Of a stretch of DNA of 32,763 bases, positions 7,299-16,558 are shown one piece after another (positions within the stretch are counted from its first letter, which is position 1; every line of letters begins with the position of its first letter). Both the position numbers and the translations under genes were made by a program. A model generated the notes under the pieces. The model saw only the letters and a list, made by a program, of their open reading frames with translations, did no database searches and was not told where the DNA came from. Source of the stretch: an uncultured Verrucomicrobiota bacterium. GTDB lineage: Bacteria; Verrucomicrobiota; Kiritimatiellia; RFP12; UBA3636. The DNA lies in contig CASEAR010000059.1 of NCBI GenBank assembly GCA_949285835.1, forward strand, positions 1-32,763. The letters run 5' to 3'.

Positions 7299-8582
7299 AT
7301 GCGGAAATTCAACGATCCGAGGGACTGGTTTTTCGAGAAAAGATTCGGACTTTTCATACACTGGGGAATATATTCGCAGGGCGGGCTGCACGAACAGGAA
7401 CTCTGGCGATACGGGACACCATGGGAGAAATATGCCGCATATGCGGATCAATTCTGTCCCGGGCATTTTGACCCTGGCGAATGGCTTGACATTGCAGAGA
7501 AAACGGGCATGAGATATCTGGCGTTTACGGCGAAGCATCATGACGGATTCTGCATGTGGGACACGAAAGAGACGGATTTCAACGTAATGCATACGCCTTA
7601 CGGACGGGATGTGCTGAGAGCCGTGGCGGATGAATGCCACAGGCGGGATTTCCCGCTGGTAATCTATTATTCCGTTGTCGATTGGCACCATCCGAACTAT
7701 CCGAACATAGGCAGACACCATGAGCTGAACGACAAAGACATTTCGCGCCATGATATGGGCAGGTACATGGTGTTCTTGAAAAATCAAATCCGGGAACTGT
7801 GCACAAATTATGGGAAAGTGGACGGCATCTGGTGGGACATGAATGTCGCGAAATACGAGGATCGCTCGGTGAACGAGATGATACGCAGGCTGCAGCCGTC
7901 GGCAGTCGTGAACAACCGCGGTTTCGACGAAGGAGACTTTTCCACCCCGGAGCGCAGTTTTAACGCGGAACCCGCCGCGCCGTTCACCTCGCCCGTTGAG
8001 GCGTGCAACTCCGTGGGCACCAATAGCTGGGGATACAGGGCAAGGGAAGACTATGCGTCCGTTTTCAGCCTACAGCGTCAAATGGCGCTCAATATGGCTC
8101 TTGGCGCTAATTATCTGCTGAATGTCGGGCCAATGCCTGACGGGCGGTTCCCTGCGGAGGCTTTGCGTATTCTCGATGCGGTAGGGGCGTGGTATTCCAA
8201 GGTGGGCGCGGCATTGACGTCGGAGCCCTGCTTCGGCGCCGTAAAGAGCGATTCAATTTTGTGCACTTGTAGTGGAAATGTACTGAATGTCATAGCGCTG
8301 AAGCCATTGAGCAGTTCCTCGCTGGAGCTCCCTTCTTTTGACGTCATGCCTGAAAAGGCGCTGCTGCTGAATACAGGACTTGAAGTCGAGGCTACGTTTG
8401 AGAAGAATGCATACCGTTTGAATGAACCCGGCAAGTCTCTGCGTTTGCGCGGAATTCCGGCGGACAGCCTTGCCGGACAGATTCCCGTTTTCCGTCTGGA
8501 GTTCTCCCGCCCCGTTTCAGCCGAAGCGGCGGCGGATCGCTTTGAGGGTCAGTCTGTCGGAGGCGCCGTGGAGTGCGGATAG
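7299..8582 (+). CDS. GH29 alpha-L-fucosidase
   Basis: A 427-residue glycoside hydrolase of family GH29. Recognisable blocks are RFGLFIHWGIYS near the N-terminus, KHHDGFCMW (79-87), YYSVVDWHHP (123-132), the nucleophile block VDGIWWDMN with Asp180, and YLLNVGPMPDG (272-282). Glu218 in STPERSF is a candidate acid/base. The enzyme removes terminal alpha-L-fucose from glycans by a retaining mechanism. There is no signal peptide, so it is probably cytoplasmic and acts on imported oligosaccharides. AGAGG (7287-7291) lies 7 bp before the ATG. It sits between a LacI gene and a GH95 fucosidase gene, forming a fucose-release unit. Confidence 0.93.
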   Translation: MRKFNDPRDWFFEKRFGLFIHWGIYSQGGLHEQELWRYGTPWEKYAAYADQFCPGHFDPGEWLDIAEKTGMRYLAFTAKHHDGFCMWDTKETDFNVMHTPYGRDVLRAVADECHRRDFPLVIYYSVVDWHHPNYPNIGRHHELNDKDISRHDMGRYMVFLKNQIRELCTNYGKVDGIWWDMNVAKYEDRSVNEMIRRLQPSAVVNNRGFDEGDFSTPERSFNAEPAAPFTSPVEACNSVGTNSWGYRAREDYASVFSLQRQMALNMALGANYLLNVGPMPDGRFPAEALRILDAVGAWYSKVGAALTSEPCFGAVKSDSILCTCSGNVLNVIALKPLSSSSLELPSFDVMPEKALLLNTGLEVEATFEKNAYRLNEPGKSLRLRGIPADSLAGQIPVFRLEFSRPVSAEAAADRFEGQSVGGAVECG

Positions 8583-9115
8583 CCGCAGCGCGTCATTCGG
8601 CCGGCATCCAGCCGCAGTCCTGATGTCGGAGCATGGATTGACGCAGGACGCGGGTTCTGCGGCGCAGCGCATTTGCGGGATACTTCCGGCGTAGTCCTTT
8701 GTTTTGTTGTTCTCGGTTCCCTTTCTCGCGGGGCGGCGTCAGACCGCGGCAGCGTCGGCAGTCTGCCGCGCATCCACGTTCGGCATTGCCGCCGGGATGT
8801 GTCTATGGGAGGCCTTATCCACGTTCCGGGAACGCCAGAGCAGCGCTTTATTCTGCGGCGGCGTGTTTGAAGCCGGATGTTCTGCTGCGGCGTGCGCGGC
8901 ACGATCCCGCCGAATGACGTGCCGGAATTGCGGGGCGCAGCGTCGTTTTTGCGGAGATACTGCGGCGCGGCCGCGGTCCGACTGCTCCTTGCCATTACGC
9001 AGCAAACATTCCGGAATGTATTTCCTTGCAATACTGCACCGCAATATACCACAATGTCCCACTGTGAAGATTGGTATGTCATGCGGATTTCGGAACAGAC
9101 TGAATTGTGTTTCGT
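8583..9115. other. Spacer between the two fucosidase genes
   Basis: A 547-bp GC-rich stretch without a gene I can support. Frames are open on both strands but have Cys/Arg-rich compositions typical of shadows. No clear promoter or hairpin terminator was recognised. It may be decayed sequence or a long leader for the GH95 gene. Confidence 0.4.
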
Positions 9116-9122
9116 GAGAGGA
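9116..9122 (+). promoter_or_regulatory. Ribosome binding site of the GH95 gene
   Basis: GAGAGGA lies 7 bp upstream of the ATG at 9130. It supports this start, whose protein begins directly with the conserved GH95 N-terminus ([12 protein letters not shown]) and leaves no room for a signal peptide. Confidence 0.6.
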
Positions 9123-9129
9123 TCAGTTT

Positions 9130-11862
9130 ATGAATAAGGCCTGCGAAGAGCTTCATTACAGGGAGCCTGCTCATTATTGGGAAGCGGCGCTGCCGGTCGG
9201 CAACGGATTTGCCGGTGCGATGGTTTACGGCGGAATCGAGGAAGACCGTATTTCTCTGAACGAAGCTTCCTTGTGGTCCGGACCGTGCCGCACGCCGTAT
9301 GATTCAGGTTGGGCGGCCGGGGTAAAAACCGCGAGGGATATGATTTCTGAGAAAAGGTATTCAGATGCGACGGATTTTGTTTCTGCCCAGATGAAAGGGG
9401 CGGATTCAGCGTCGTTTATGCCGGCCGGTGATCTGATTATAAGCTTCCTGGGCACAGACGGAGCCGAAGAATACGAGAGAAGCCTTGATTTGTCCCGTGC
9501 AATATCGGAAGTGTCCTTCCGCGCCCACGGCGTAAGGCACACGCGAACCATTTTCGTCTCGAATCCGGACAGGGTCATCGCCATACGTCTGGAATGCAAG
9601 GATGGTGGTTTTCTGAATTTTTCGCTCCGCTTCTCTTCCCAGCTTCAGGGGGAGGCACGGCGCCGGGGACAATATTTGTCTTTCGACGGCTTCGCTCCTT
9701 TTTTCAACAGATACGGGAAAACGGTGTGGAAGTCTGACGGCGGGACGACCGGCCCGCTCTTTTCTATGGTGTGCGGGGTAGTGACGTCGGGCGGTGAGAC
9801 CAGCGTGCAGGATTCCCGAATAGTTGTGCGCGGCGCAGAGACGGCCGATTTGTTTGTGTCCTTGAGGACGGATGTTTCGAAGGCTGCCATGGATTCGGGG
9901 GATCATTGCGAATGCAGCAGTCAGGCAGAAGCTGATGTGAATCGTGCGGTTCAGGCAGGTTTTGACGCTGTGATGCGGTCGCACATTTCGGACTACAGGC
10001 GTCTCTACGGCCGATCCGTGCTGGAGCTGGAGTCCTCGCCGGAGGACTTGAGTGCCACAGACGAGCGTCTGGCCGAAACCAGATCCATGAAGGTTTTCCG
10101 TCCTTCGCTGGGTGCGCTTCTTTACAACTACGGGCGGTATCTGTTGATCTCGTGCAGCAGGGCGGGATCAAGAGCGGCCAATCTTCAGGGCATTTGGAAC
10201 AACAGCATCGATCCTCCGTGGGGAAGCAATTACACAACCAATATCAATACAGAGATGAATTACTGGCCGGCGGAGCCGACCGGGCTCGCGGAGTGCGCAG
10301 AACCTCTGTTTGATTTCATCCGCGTGTTGTCCGTATCCGGCAGGGATGCCGCAGGCGCGCTGTACGGGCTTCCCGGATGGTGCGCACATCATAATTCGGA
10401 CATCTGGGGGTACGCAGGACCTGCCAGCGGGCTGGCTTTGTATAAATTCTGGCCGGTGTGCGGCGGCTGGCTCTGCAGGCATCTGGCAGAACACTACAGA
10501 TTCACCGGAGATGTGGAATTTCTCAGGAGCAGCTTTGACCTGCTTCTGGGAGCGGCGGAATTTCTGCGTGGCCTTCTGGTGCAGCACGACGGATTCCTCG
10601 TAACGTGCCCATCATCGTCTCCGGAGAATTTTTTTATAGATCCGGAGACCGGCGGAACCGCGTCCCTGACGGCCGGTTCTCAGATGGACATGAGCATCTG
10701 CCGGGAGCTGTTTGAATCTGTCGTCGAGTTCGCTCCGATTATTGGGCGCACAGACAAAGAGATTGAGGCGGTAAAGGAGGCTCTCGCGCACCTGAAGCCG
10801 CCGTCTGTGGGTTCGGACGGACGCCTTCTGGAGTTCGGATATGAGTTTGAGGAGCATGATGTGCGGCACCGCCATCTTTCCCATTTGTACGGGGCGTATC
10901 CGGGGGCGGAATTTACGCCCGGGCGCAACCATGTCTTTTATGATGCGGCTATAAAATCGCTTGATGCGAGGGGCGATTACAGCACGGGATGGGCCATGGG
11001 CTGGAGGGCTGCTCTGAGAGTCCGTTTCGGCGACGGCGAACGCGCAGCCCGCATAATACACAATATGCTGACGCCGGTTGTCCCAGGCAGGGGCAGTACG
11101 GGTTCCGGCATGGGAACTGACGGCGGGATTTACATGAACATGTTTGATGCGCATCCGCCGTTTCAGATAGATGGAAATTTCGGTGTGACGGCCGCGATAT
11201 CGGAGATGTTTGTGCAGAGCCACAGGCGTACTGAAGACGGCGCTGTGATGGTCTGTCTTTACGGAGCGCTGCCCCCCGGATGGCGGCGTGGGCGTATATA
11301 CGGACTGAGAACGCGGGGAGGACTGCGTGTGTCATGCGAATGGTATGACGGGCTGTTCCTCGCCTGTGCAGAGGCCGAGCGCGGGGGGGATTTTGTATTC
11401 GCCATGCCGGGGATGCCAGACAGGCGTGCCGTTCTGCATGAAGGGGAGAGAATCTTTTTTTCTTCCGGGCGGAACAGCGGCGTGACGGAAGTGGTCGCTG
11501 CAATGATCTGGCGGAATGGAAAGTTCCTGATCTGCCAGCGGCCGGCTTCCAAGCGGCACGGGCTGCTTTGGGAGTTCCCCGGCGGTAAAGTGGAGCGGGG
11601 CGAGTCTGACAGGCAGGCGCTTGCGCGCGAGTGCCGCGAGGAGCTTGGCGTGTGCATTAGCCCGGGAGACAAAATTGCGGAAACGATATTTGAATATCCG
11701 CAGGCGGCGGTGCATCTGTCTTTGTACAGCGTGGAAATTATCTCGGGGGAACCGGAGCTTATAGAACATAACGCATTCCGTTGGATTGTCCCAGACGATC
11801 TGGAAAACTGCCGGCTTTGCGCGGCAGACGCGGTACTTGCGGCAAAATTGTGCCGCAAGTGA
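9130..11862 (+). CDS. GH95 alpha-L-fucosidase fused to a C-terminal MutT-type Nudix domain
   Basis: A 910-residue protein. Residues 1 to about 780 are a complete GH95 1,2-alpha-L-fucosidase: [34 protein letters not shown] (420-427), GRLLEF with candidate acid Glu568, HRHLSHLYG, and FQIDGNFG with candidate base Asp681. GH95 proteins usually stop at about this length. Residues 785-910 form a full MutT-like domain: WEFPGGK, then a perfect Nudix box from Gly819 to Val841 (G-x5-E-x7-RE-x2-EE-x-G). The MutT part would itself begin naturally with [10 protein letters not shown], encoded from a GTG at 11482, so two once-adjacent genes seem to have merged in frame, or an internal start also makes free MutT. 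No signal peptide is seen. GH95 releases alpha-1,2-linked fucose; MutT proteins hydrolyse oxidised or other nucleoside triphosphates. Why they should be joined is not apparent. Confidence 0.93.
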   Translation: MNKACEELHYREPAHYWEAALPVGNGFAGAMVYGGIEEDRISLNEASLWSGPCRTPYDSGWAAGVKTARDMISEKRYSDATDFVSAQMKGADSASFMPAGDLIISFLGTDGAEEYERSLDLSRAISEVSFRAHGVRHTRTIFVSNPDRVIAIRLECKDGGFLNFSLRFSSQLQGEARRRGQYLSFDGFAPFFNRYGKTVWKSDGGTTGPLFSMVCGVVTSGGETSVQDSRIVVRGAETADLFVSLRTDVSKAAMDSGDHCECSSQAEADVNRAVQAGFDAVMRSHISDYRRLYGRSVLELESSPEDLSATDERLAETRSMKVFRPSLGALLYNYGRYLLISCSRAGSRAANLQGIWNNSIDPPWGSNYTTNINTEMNYWPAEPTGLAECAEPLFDFIRVLSVSGRDAAGALYGLPGWCAHHNSDIWGYAGPASGLALYKFWPVCGGWLCRHLAEHYRFTGDVEFLRSSFDLLLGAAEFLRGLLVQHDGFLVTCPSSSPENFFIDPETGGTASLTAGSQMDMSICRELFESVVEFAPIIGRTDKEIEAVKEALAHLKPPSVGSDGRLLEFGYEFEEHDVRHRHLSHLYGAYPGAEFTPGRNHVFYDAAIKSLDARGDYSTGWAMGWRAALRVRFGDGERAARIIHNMLTPVVPGRGSTGSGMGTDGGIYMNMFDAHPPFQIDGNFGVTAAISEMFVQSHRRTEDGAVMVCLYGALPPGWRRGRIYGLRTRGGLRVSCEWYDGLFLACAEAERGGDFVFAMPGMPDRRAVLHEGERIFFSSGRNSGVTEVVAAMIWRNGKFLICQRPASKRHGLLWEFPGGKVERGESDRQALARECREELGVCISPGDKIAETIFEYPQAAVHLSLYSVEIISGEPELIEHNAFRWIVPDDLENCRLCAADAVLAAKLCRK
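11835..11860 (+). terminator. Strong hairpin over the 3' end of the GH95-Nudix gene
   Basis: ACTTGCGGCA (11835-11844) and TGCCGCAAGT (11851-11860) form a perfect 10-bp stem with a 6-nt loop that ends at the stop codon. A T-rich stretch (TTTTGTTT, 11873-11880) follows 12 bp later, so it may act as a terminator, though the spacing is not ideal. A second small GCCCC/GGGGC hairpin occurs at 11919-11931 between the convergent genes. Confidence 0.45.
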
Positions 11863-11992
11863 AGCTCACGGGTTTTGTTTGCAGCGCCGGAAGCTTTCGG
11901 AACACCTGCTCCGCAGCAGCCCCGCAGGGGCGCGGGAACTTCGCCGGGGCGCGGTATGAGAGGGCTGAGTCCTGCCGTCGGGCAGATTGAGG

Positions 11993-14422
11993 CTATTCCG
12001 TTTTCACATTCGCCGGGGAGATGACCAAGAGCGAGATGCTGTTGGGTTCGGCGTCCCAGACTGTTTCAGAGCCGCCGTTCGCGCAGCTGAGCAGATTCTG
12101 CGGCACGCATTCGAGCTTTTCCCGGGACGGATCGGTGATGCTGTTGCTGTGCCGGGAGTCGATCACGTATCTTATGCATGAGGAGTCGGGGGAAATCTCC
12201 GGCAGTTTTACTTTGATTGCCTTATTGAAATCTTCGGATATGTCGTGCTGTGATTTGGCGTACCAGACCATCAGCGTAATTTTGCCGTCTTCTGCGGAGG
12301 AAGCAAAGCCGCCTATGTAAGGGTCGTCTTCGGGGAATTTTGCCTTGATCTCGTTTTCGCCGGTTTCAGCGAACATCTCGTACAGGTTGAAGGTGGGCTG
12401 GCGTATGCCTTTGCGCCCGGTCATGCCGAATCCATGCGGGCTGCTTGCTATGAAATGCGTCTGGTAGTCCAGCCCGGCGTCCCGCATTGCGTCGATGCTT
12501 GCGGCGGCATGCGCGGCGGCGTAGTTCCCTGCAGACAATTCACGGGGCCTGAAATCCGGGAGGATCGCATTCCATTCGTCGATTGCGAGAATTACCTTAT
12601 CCATGCCGCATTCATCGGCAAGCGACCTGACACGGTTCACGAACCAGACGTAGTCGCGCGGGACTACGTTGTAGTGGTGCCATGAAATTATGTCCAGACG
12701 CGTATTTTCCGCGGCGCACCGACGGACGACGTAGTCGAGCCAGTCAAAATGCGCGAATGAGCCGGCTCCTATCCTGATGGACGGGTCTGCTCTGACCGCC
12801 GCCTCAGCCGTGTGCCTGTAGAAGCTGTAAAAGTCGTCCTTGCTTCCCACGGAGAACTGTTTCACGCCCGGCTCATTCCCCACGATCCAGAACCAATCCG
12901 CAAAGTTTTCGTAAGTTTCTGAGCAGTGTTTTACGACTTGATAAACGTACTTTTCCCATGAATCAAAACTGTCCGGCAGTCCGAGATAATACTTTTTCTC
13001 CCGGATCTTTCCGGGTTCCGGATCAGCGACAAACGCGACCGGGACAAAACACAGGCAAATTTGCGGGACGGCGCCCGTCCTGAGAATTTGTCCGACGGCT
13101 TCGTCGAAGACCGAGAAATCGCATTCGCGGCTGTCTGCGGAGTCTGGCGGGAGTATGTTCAGATGTGAGAGCGCATTGTGAAGACGCACCACCCTGAGGT
13201 TCACGTTTGTCCACACCGGGGGAAACTCCCGAAGGCCGAACCCCCTTGCGTAACACACGCCATTAATATTCTTCAAACGCCTTCCGGTTGGGCCGCCCAG
13301 AGTTATTTCGACCGTCTTTTCCCCGGCGTTTCCGGCATATCTGACGCCGGTTGCGGGGCCGTCTGTTTCTGTGATGTCGGACTTACGGCAGATGGAGACG
13401 TCGTCTATCCATACGGTGCCGGGGTAGATGTCGAACCGAGCCGTGTATGCCTCGGATCCGGGCGCGGCGGTGAAAACGAGGCGGTACCTGCGCCACTCTC
13501 CAGTGACGACTGCCGATAGCCGTTCCGCGCCTTTGAAGTCGCTTCTCATTGCCATGAGTCGTATTTCCACCGGGGCTCCGGCGCTTTTCATCCATGCGGT
13601 AATGACGTATGTTTCGCCTGGAGTCGTCGCTGCGGGGTTGCTCATTATGATTGCAGGGATCTTGTCGATTCCTGGATGGACGGCTTTGAGGGACTGTCTG
13701 CCGCTGCGGCAAACTTTGCCGTCTACGGCGAAAACGGAATTTTCCGGCATTTGGCCGTAATGTTTGTCCAATTTCCACTGAGATGGGATTTTGCCGCATT
13801 CGGTTTTCTCCATTCCGCCGTCTATGATGCCGGATGCGGGCATGAAGTCTTTTGCGCGGCTGTACTGTCCGGAGCCGTTTCTGGTCTTTGCAAACTCGAC
13901 ATTGTCGATGAGCAGCGTTCCCTCCGACATCAAGTCGAACCTCAGATTGACAGGGCGCGGGGACGACTTCGTCGCGTGGAAGGTCAACGTCGCTTCCTGC
14001 CATTCGTTTGACGCGGAGACGTCGATGCGGGCGAAATTGCTGAAATTGTTCGGTATGACGAACATCCGGACGGGTACGCCGTCGCGGTCTGACCTCAGGC
14101 GCGCACAAAGCGTGTATTCTGCGTCCGCCTCCACGTCCAGCAGCGGGCTCAGCGCAATGACCGGTACGGAGCCGTCGGCGGATGTCATGGAGAGAACACC
14201 GCCAGCTTCACCGTCCGGAGCCGGGGCGACGGTGAACGATGCTTTGGGAGACGTCTTGCCGAAATGCTTTCCCAAAGTCCATCCTTCCGGGATACCCGCT
14301 ACATGGTCCGCGCCGTCGAATTGATCAGTATAGACGAGAGCTGCAGATGCGTTCAGGAATGACACGCAGGCGATAGCCAGCGCCGCCGTGTATTTGTGCG
14401 GCATTACGAAGAAAGGTTTCAT
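11993..14422 (-). CDS. Secreted GH39-like glycosidase with two carbohydrate-binding-like modules
   Basis: An 809-residue protein with a signal peptide (about 1-28, ending NASAA). Two beta-sandwich modules resembling CBM4/9-type domains follow at about 30-180 and 195-345; each ends in a strand of the form LLIDNVEF or VWIDDVSI. The catalytic region (about 370-720) has a clan GH-A (beta/alpha)8 pattern: WFWIVGNEPG gives acid/base Glu517 and VILAIDEWNA gives nucleophile Glu616, as in GH39 xylosidases and iduronidases. A short C-terminal beta domain closes the protein. It probably cleaves a polysaccharide outside the cytoplasm; the linkage cannot be predicted. A GGAAAG ribosome site precedes the start. 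It is the second gene of a two-gene transcript with the LamG-like protein, 43 bp away. A related GH-A family is the main alternative. Confidence 0.75.
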   Translation of the reverse strand: MKPFFVMPHKYTAALAIACVSFLNASAALVYTDQFDGADHVAGIPEGWTLGKHFGKTSPKASFTVAPAPDGEAGGVLSMTSADGSVPVIALSPLLDVEADAEYTLCARLRSDRDGVPVRMFVIPNNFSNFARIDVSASNEWQEATLTFHATKSSPRPVNLRFDLMSEGTLLIDNVEFAKTRNGSGQYSRAKDFMPASGIIDGGMEKTECGKIPSQWKLDKHYGQMPENSVFAVDGKVCRSGRQSLKAVHPGIDKIPAIIMSNPAATTPGETYVITAWMKSAGAPVEIRLMAMRSDFKGAERLSAVVTGEWRRYRLVFTAAPGSEAYTARFDIYPGTVWIDDVSICRKSDITETDGPATGVRYAGNAGEKTVEITLGGPTGRRLKNINGVCYARGFGLREFPPVWTNVNLRVVRLHNALSHLNILPPDSADSRECDFSVFDEAVGQILRTGAVPQICLCFVPVAFVADPEPGKIREKKYYLGLPDSFDSWEKYVYQVVKHCSETYENFADWFWIVGNEPGVKQFSVGSKDDFYSFYRHTAEAAVRADPSIRIGAGSFAHFDWLDYVVRRCAAENTRLDIISWHHYNVVPRDYVWFVNRVRSLADECGMDKVILAIDEWNAILPDFRPRELSAGNYAAAHAAASIDAMRDAGLDYQTHFIASSPHGFGMTGRKGIRQPTFNLYEMFAETGENEIKAKFPEDDPYIGGFASSAEDGKITLMVWYAKSQHDISEDFNKAIKVKLPEISPDSSCIRYVIDSRHSNSITDPSREKLECVPQNLLSCANGGSETVWDAEPNSISLLVISPANVKTE

Positions 14423-14465
14423 TGAATGCTCTTTCCGTGTATATCGTTTCGAACGCCTGCGCTAC

Positions 14466-15257
14466 CTAATGCAGGCTTATCATGGTCTGCGGCTGCCCGG
14501 CATACCATTCACTCAGGTACTGTTCAACGGATTCTATTTCTGCGAGGGAGAGCGAGTTTGTAAAGATGACGACGGATGCGATGTGCCCGGTCATGTAATC
14601 CCACGACTTGGCGGAGCCGATCTCTCCGGAGACTTCTCCTATGGAGACCTCTTTTGCGGCTTCATCGGTCATGTATTCACCGTTCTGGCGCAGCCGGAAG
14701 GTGGAGTTTTCCGGATCGATGTACTTTATTTCCAGAGCTGCCAGCACAAATTCATTTGTTGAAAGAGAAGAACTTACGGAGGCGCATGATTTTACAGACC
14801 TGCACAGCACTTCGCTGTGAAGCGTTCCGGATTCCTTCTGCCGGATTATCCATTGCATGGACTGTTTATTGCCTCCTAAAATTGTCTTGTTGCGGACGCT
14901 TGATACGGAATAGTCAGTGATATTCGGACGTACGACGGCGAAGCAGACGCAATTTGTAAGCAGGAGCGGTCTGGACATCTGCAGGCTGTCGTTGCCGTCG
15001 AATAATAGAGCGGGTCTTCCGTTCGGCAGGACTCCGGCGTCAAGCGCCGGCCTGCAGGCAGAGTTCGGCTGGCTTGCATGGTTGCCGCCGCCGGACAAAT
15101 CGGTGATGGACTCTGTATTGCCATACTCGTCGGTGACTACGTTGTTCGACTGATACCAGACGGCGGGGGATAGGCTTGTGCCGGGTATTGTTCTGGCGGC
15201 GGCGGTACAGCACAGAAAAACAGAGAGAATGAACGATGCGCACATACGATTTGTCAT
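14466..15257 (-). CDS. Secreted LamG/concanavalin-like domain protein
   Basis: A 263-residue protein. I choose the ATG at 15257, which is followed by a signal peptide (about 1-20, ending CTAAA) and preceded by AAAGGA; the frame stays open further upstream but without such signals. The mature protein starts SPAVWYQSNNVVTDEYGN and contains PALLFDGNDSLQMS, IIRQKESGTLHSEV and, near the end, GHIASVVIFTNSLSLAEIESVEQYLSEWYAG. This last block is typical of LamG-like (concanavalin fold) domains of secreted Lentisphaerae and Planctomycetes proteins. It may bind glycans. It is co-transcribed with the GH39-like glycosidase gene, so it could help target that enzyme or its substrate. No catalytic motif was seen. 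Confidence 0.75.
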   Translation of the reverse strand: MTNRMCASFILSVFLCCTAAARTIPGTSLSPAVWYQSNNVVTDEYGNTESITDLSGGGNHASQPNSACRPALDAGVLPNGRPALLFDGNDSLQMSRPLLLTNCVCFAVVRPNITDYSVSSVRNKTILGGNKQSMQWIIRQKESGTLHSEVLCRSVKSCASVSSSLSTNEFVLAALEIKYIDPENSTFRLRQNGEYMTDEAAKEVSIGEVSGEIGSAKSWDYMTGHIASVVIFTNSLSLAEIESVEQYLSEWYAGQPQTMISLH

Positions 15258-15394
15258 GGCTTGTCCTTTATTTGGCTTGTTTCTCCAGACACTCGGCCCG
15301 GGAGCATGCTTACCGAGGTTCTGCGGAGATGGCTGCGGTCCGTTTTTCCGGCCCGGAAGTCCCCTCCTCCGCCTTCCGCGCACTCTCGTCCGGA

Positions 15395-15424
15395 ATCGTA
15401 TGTCAATTGTTTCGCCGTTGTCAA
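15395..15424 (-). promoter_or_regulatory. Candidate promoter of the LamG/GH39-like operon
   Basis: On the minus strand a perfect TTGACA (15419-15424) and TACGAT (15395-15400) are spaced by 18 bp. A second TTGACA copy (15401-15406) lies in the spacer. The -10 is about 137 bp upstream of the LamG start codon, which implies a long leader. Confidence 0.45.
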
Positions 15425-15433
15425 GATGAAAAC

Positions 15434-15511
15434 CGGCCGCTGTCAGCGCGGTGTCAGTGTATCTTTAGCACGGCCATTGTCAGCGCGGAAGTGCGGTTGC
15501 CGTCAGCGTGG
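15434..15511. repeat. Three degenerate copies of an 18-bp GTCAGCGCGG-containing repeat
   Basis: The copies lie at 15434-15451, 15471-15488 and 15494-15511. The first two differ at two positions (CGGCC-xx-TGTCAGCGCGG); the third is more diverged (GCCGTCAGCGTGG). They sit in the 607-bp spacer between the divergent LamG and LemA genes. The remainder of the spacer (15512-15800) shows short coding-like frames on both strands, each broken by stops, and may be decayed sequence. Confidence 0.35.
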
Positions 15512-15818
15512 CGCTGGATGCAGATGGGAAGGGAAGGTATGTCCTTGCGGACGCGGATCAGCGGCGGATTTAAGGGGATCGCGGAAATCTCGCCTTGGAC
15601 TGCGATATCCGGATTTGTGACGGACACCGACGTTCAATGTCGCGGCCGCGTGGATCTTGCTGGGAGGTGAACTGCCAATTCGTGTCCCGGCAGACGTATT
15701 CCAAGTTCCTCGCACAATCCGCGGCATACGGATTTGCGTCAGCGAATCACGTGTATGAGAAAACCTTTGCACGCTGTGTCGGAGTGTGGTAATCTCTCAG
15801 GTAATAGAGTGTTTTTAC

Positions 15819-15855
15819 GTATACTTTGCAGTTTTACCGTGTGTATACTTTACAG
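15819..15855 (+). promoter_or_regulatory. Tandem repeat with TATACT boxes upstream of the LemA gene
   Basis: GTATACTTTGCAG (15819-15831) and GTATACTTTACAG (15843-15855) match at 12 of 13 positions with a 24-bp period. Each copy carries TATACT, a good -10 match; the first is far enough upstream to serve the gene. No strong -35 is visible, so an activator or an alternative sigma factor may be needed. The second copy runs into the ribosome site AGGAG (15854-15858). Confidence 0.4.
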
Positions 15856-15864
15856 GAGTCTTCA

Positions 15865-16524
15865 ATGGCAAACGAACTTGATGAAATGTCGGGTACCGTG
15901 AATTCGCGTGGCAGAGACGTAAATGTGATTGAACGTCAGATACCGGTGAAGGTCGGGTTCGGTTCCGTTCTTTTTGAGGTATTTCTGTGGTGTGCCGGGA
16001 TTCTGCCCGGGCTCGTTTTCCTGTTCATGAAAATAGGCGCGAAGAATTATTTTCAGAAGCTGCAGCAGAAGATACAGGCGGATGCTTCGCAGATTGACAA
16101 CTATCTGGAACAGCGGGTCATTGTACTGCAGAATGCGGCAGCGCTTCTGGACAAGGCGATTGATCTCGATAAGGATGTTATGAAAGCCGTGGCGGCGTTT
16201 CGCGGCGGGCACGGGGATGCGGAGCGCAATCAGGTGTCGCAGCAGCTGGACACGGCATTCGGCAGGCTGTTCCCTCAGGTGGAGGCGTATCCGGAACTCA
16301 GGGCGCACGCCGCGATTGCCGATGCGATGCAGCAGAATCACTATCTCCAGAGGGAGATTACCGCCGCCCGCGCTCTTTACAACGATTCTGTGATGCAGTG
16401 GAACACGGATATTTTCTCGTGGCCCACGAAGATGATTGTGGCGGCCAGATCCGGATACACGACGCGCATACCGTTTACGGCGTCCTCTGCGACCAAAGAA
16501 CAGGCCCGCGGAAATTTTTTCTGA
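15865..16524 (+). CDS. lemA: LemA family protein
   Basis: A 219-residue protein; the ATG at 15865 is chosen because AGGAG lies 6 bp upstream, although the frame could start at a TTG 39 bp earlier. One membrane segment occurs at about 35-56, followed by a long helical region. The LemA C-terminal signature is visible: FPQVEAYPELRAHAAIADAM, then LQREITAARALYNDSVMQWN and IFSWPTKMIVAARSGY. LemA proteins are membrane-anchored helical-bundle proteins of unclear role, linked in some bacteria to envelope stress. The next gene, 34 bp downstream, encodes a two-membrane-segment protein of a type often paired with LemA, so the two probably form a unit at the inner membrane. Confidence 0.88.
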   Translation: MANELDEMSGTVNSRGRDVNVIERQIPVKVGFGSVLFEVFLWCAGILPGLVFLFMKIGAKNYFQKLQQKIQADASQIDNYLEQRVIVLQNAAALLDKAIDLDKDVMKAVAAFRGGHGDAERNQVSQQLDTAFGRLFPQVEAYPELRAHAAIADAMQQNHYLQREITAARALYNDSVMQWNTDIFSWPTKMIVAARSGYTTRIPFTASSATKEQARGNFF

Positions 16525-16558
16525 GGGGCGGGGCGTATGCAAAAAACGCGGAGCGTAG

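Noticed and set aside
8549..9082. 177-codon minus-strand frame in the spacer between the fucosidase genes
   Set aside because: Its composition is dominated by Arg, Pro and Thr as in shadow frames of GC-rich DNA, with no recognisable domain and no start signal.
13383..14108. 241-codon minus-strand frame inside the GH39-like gene
   Set aside because: It is an alternative frame of the same strand, Arg-rich, and overlaps the well-supported binding modules.
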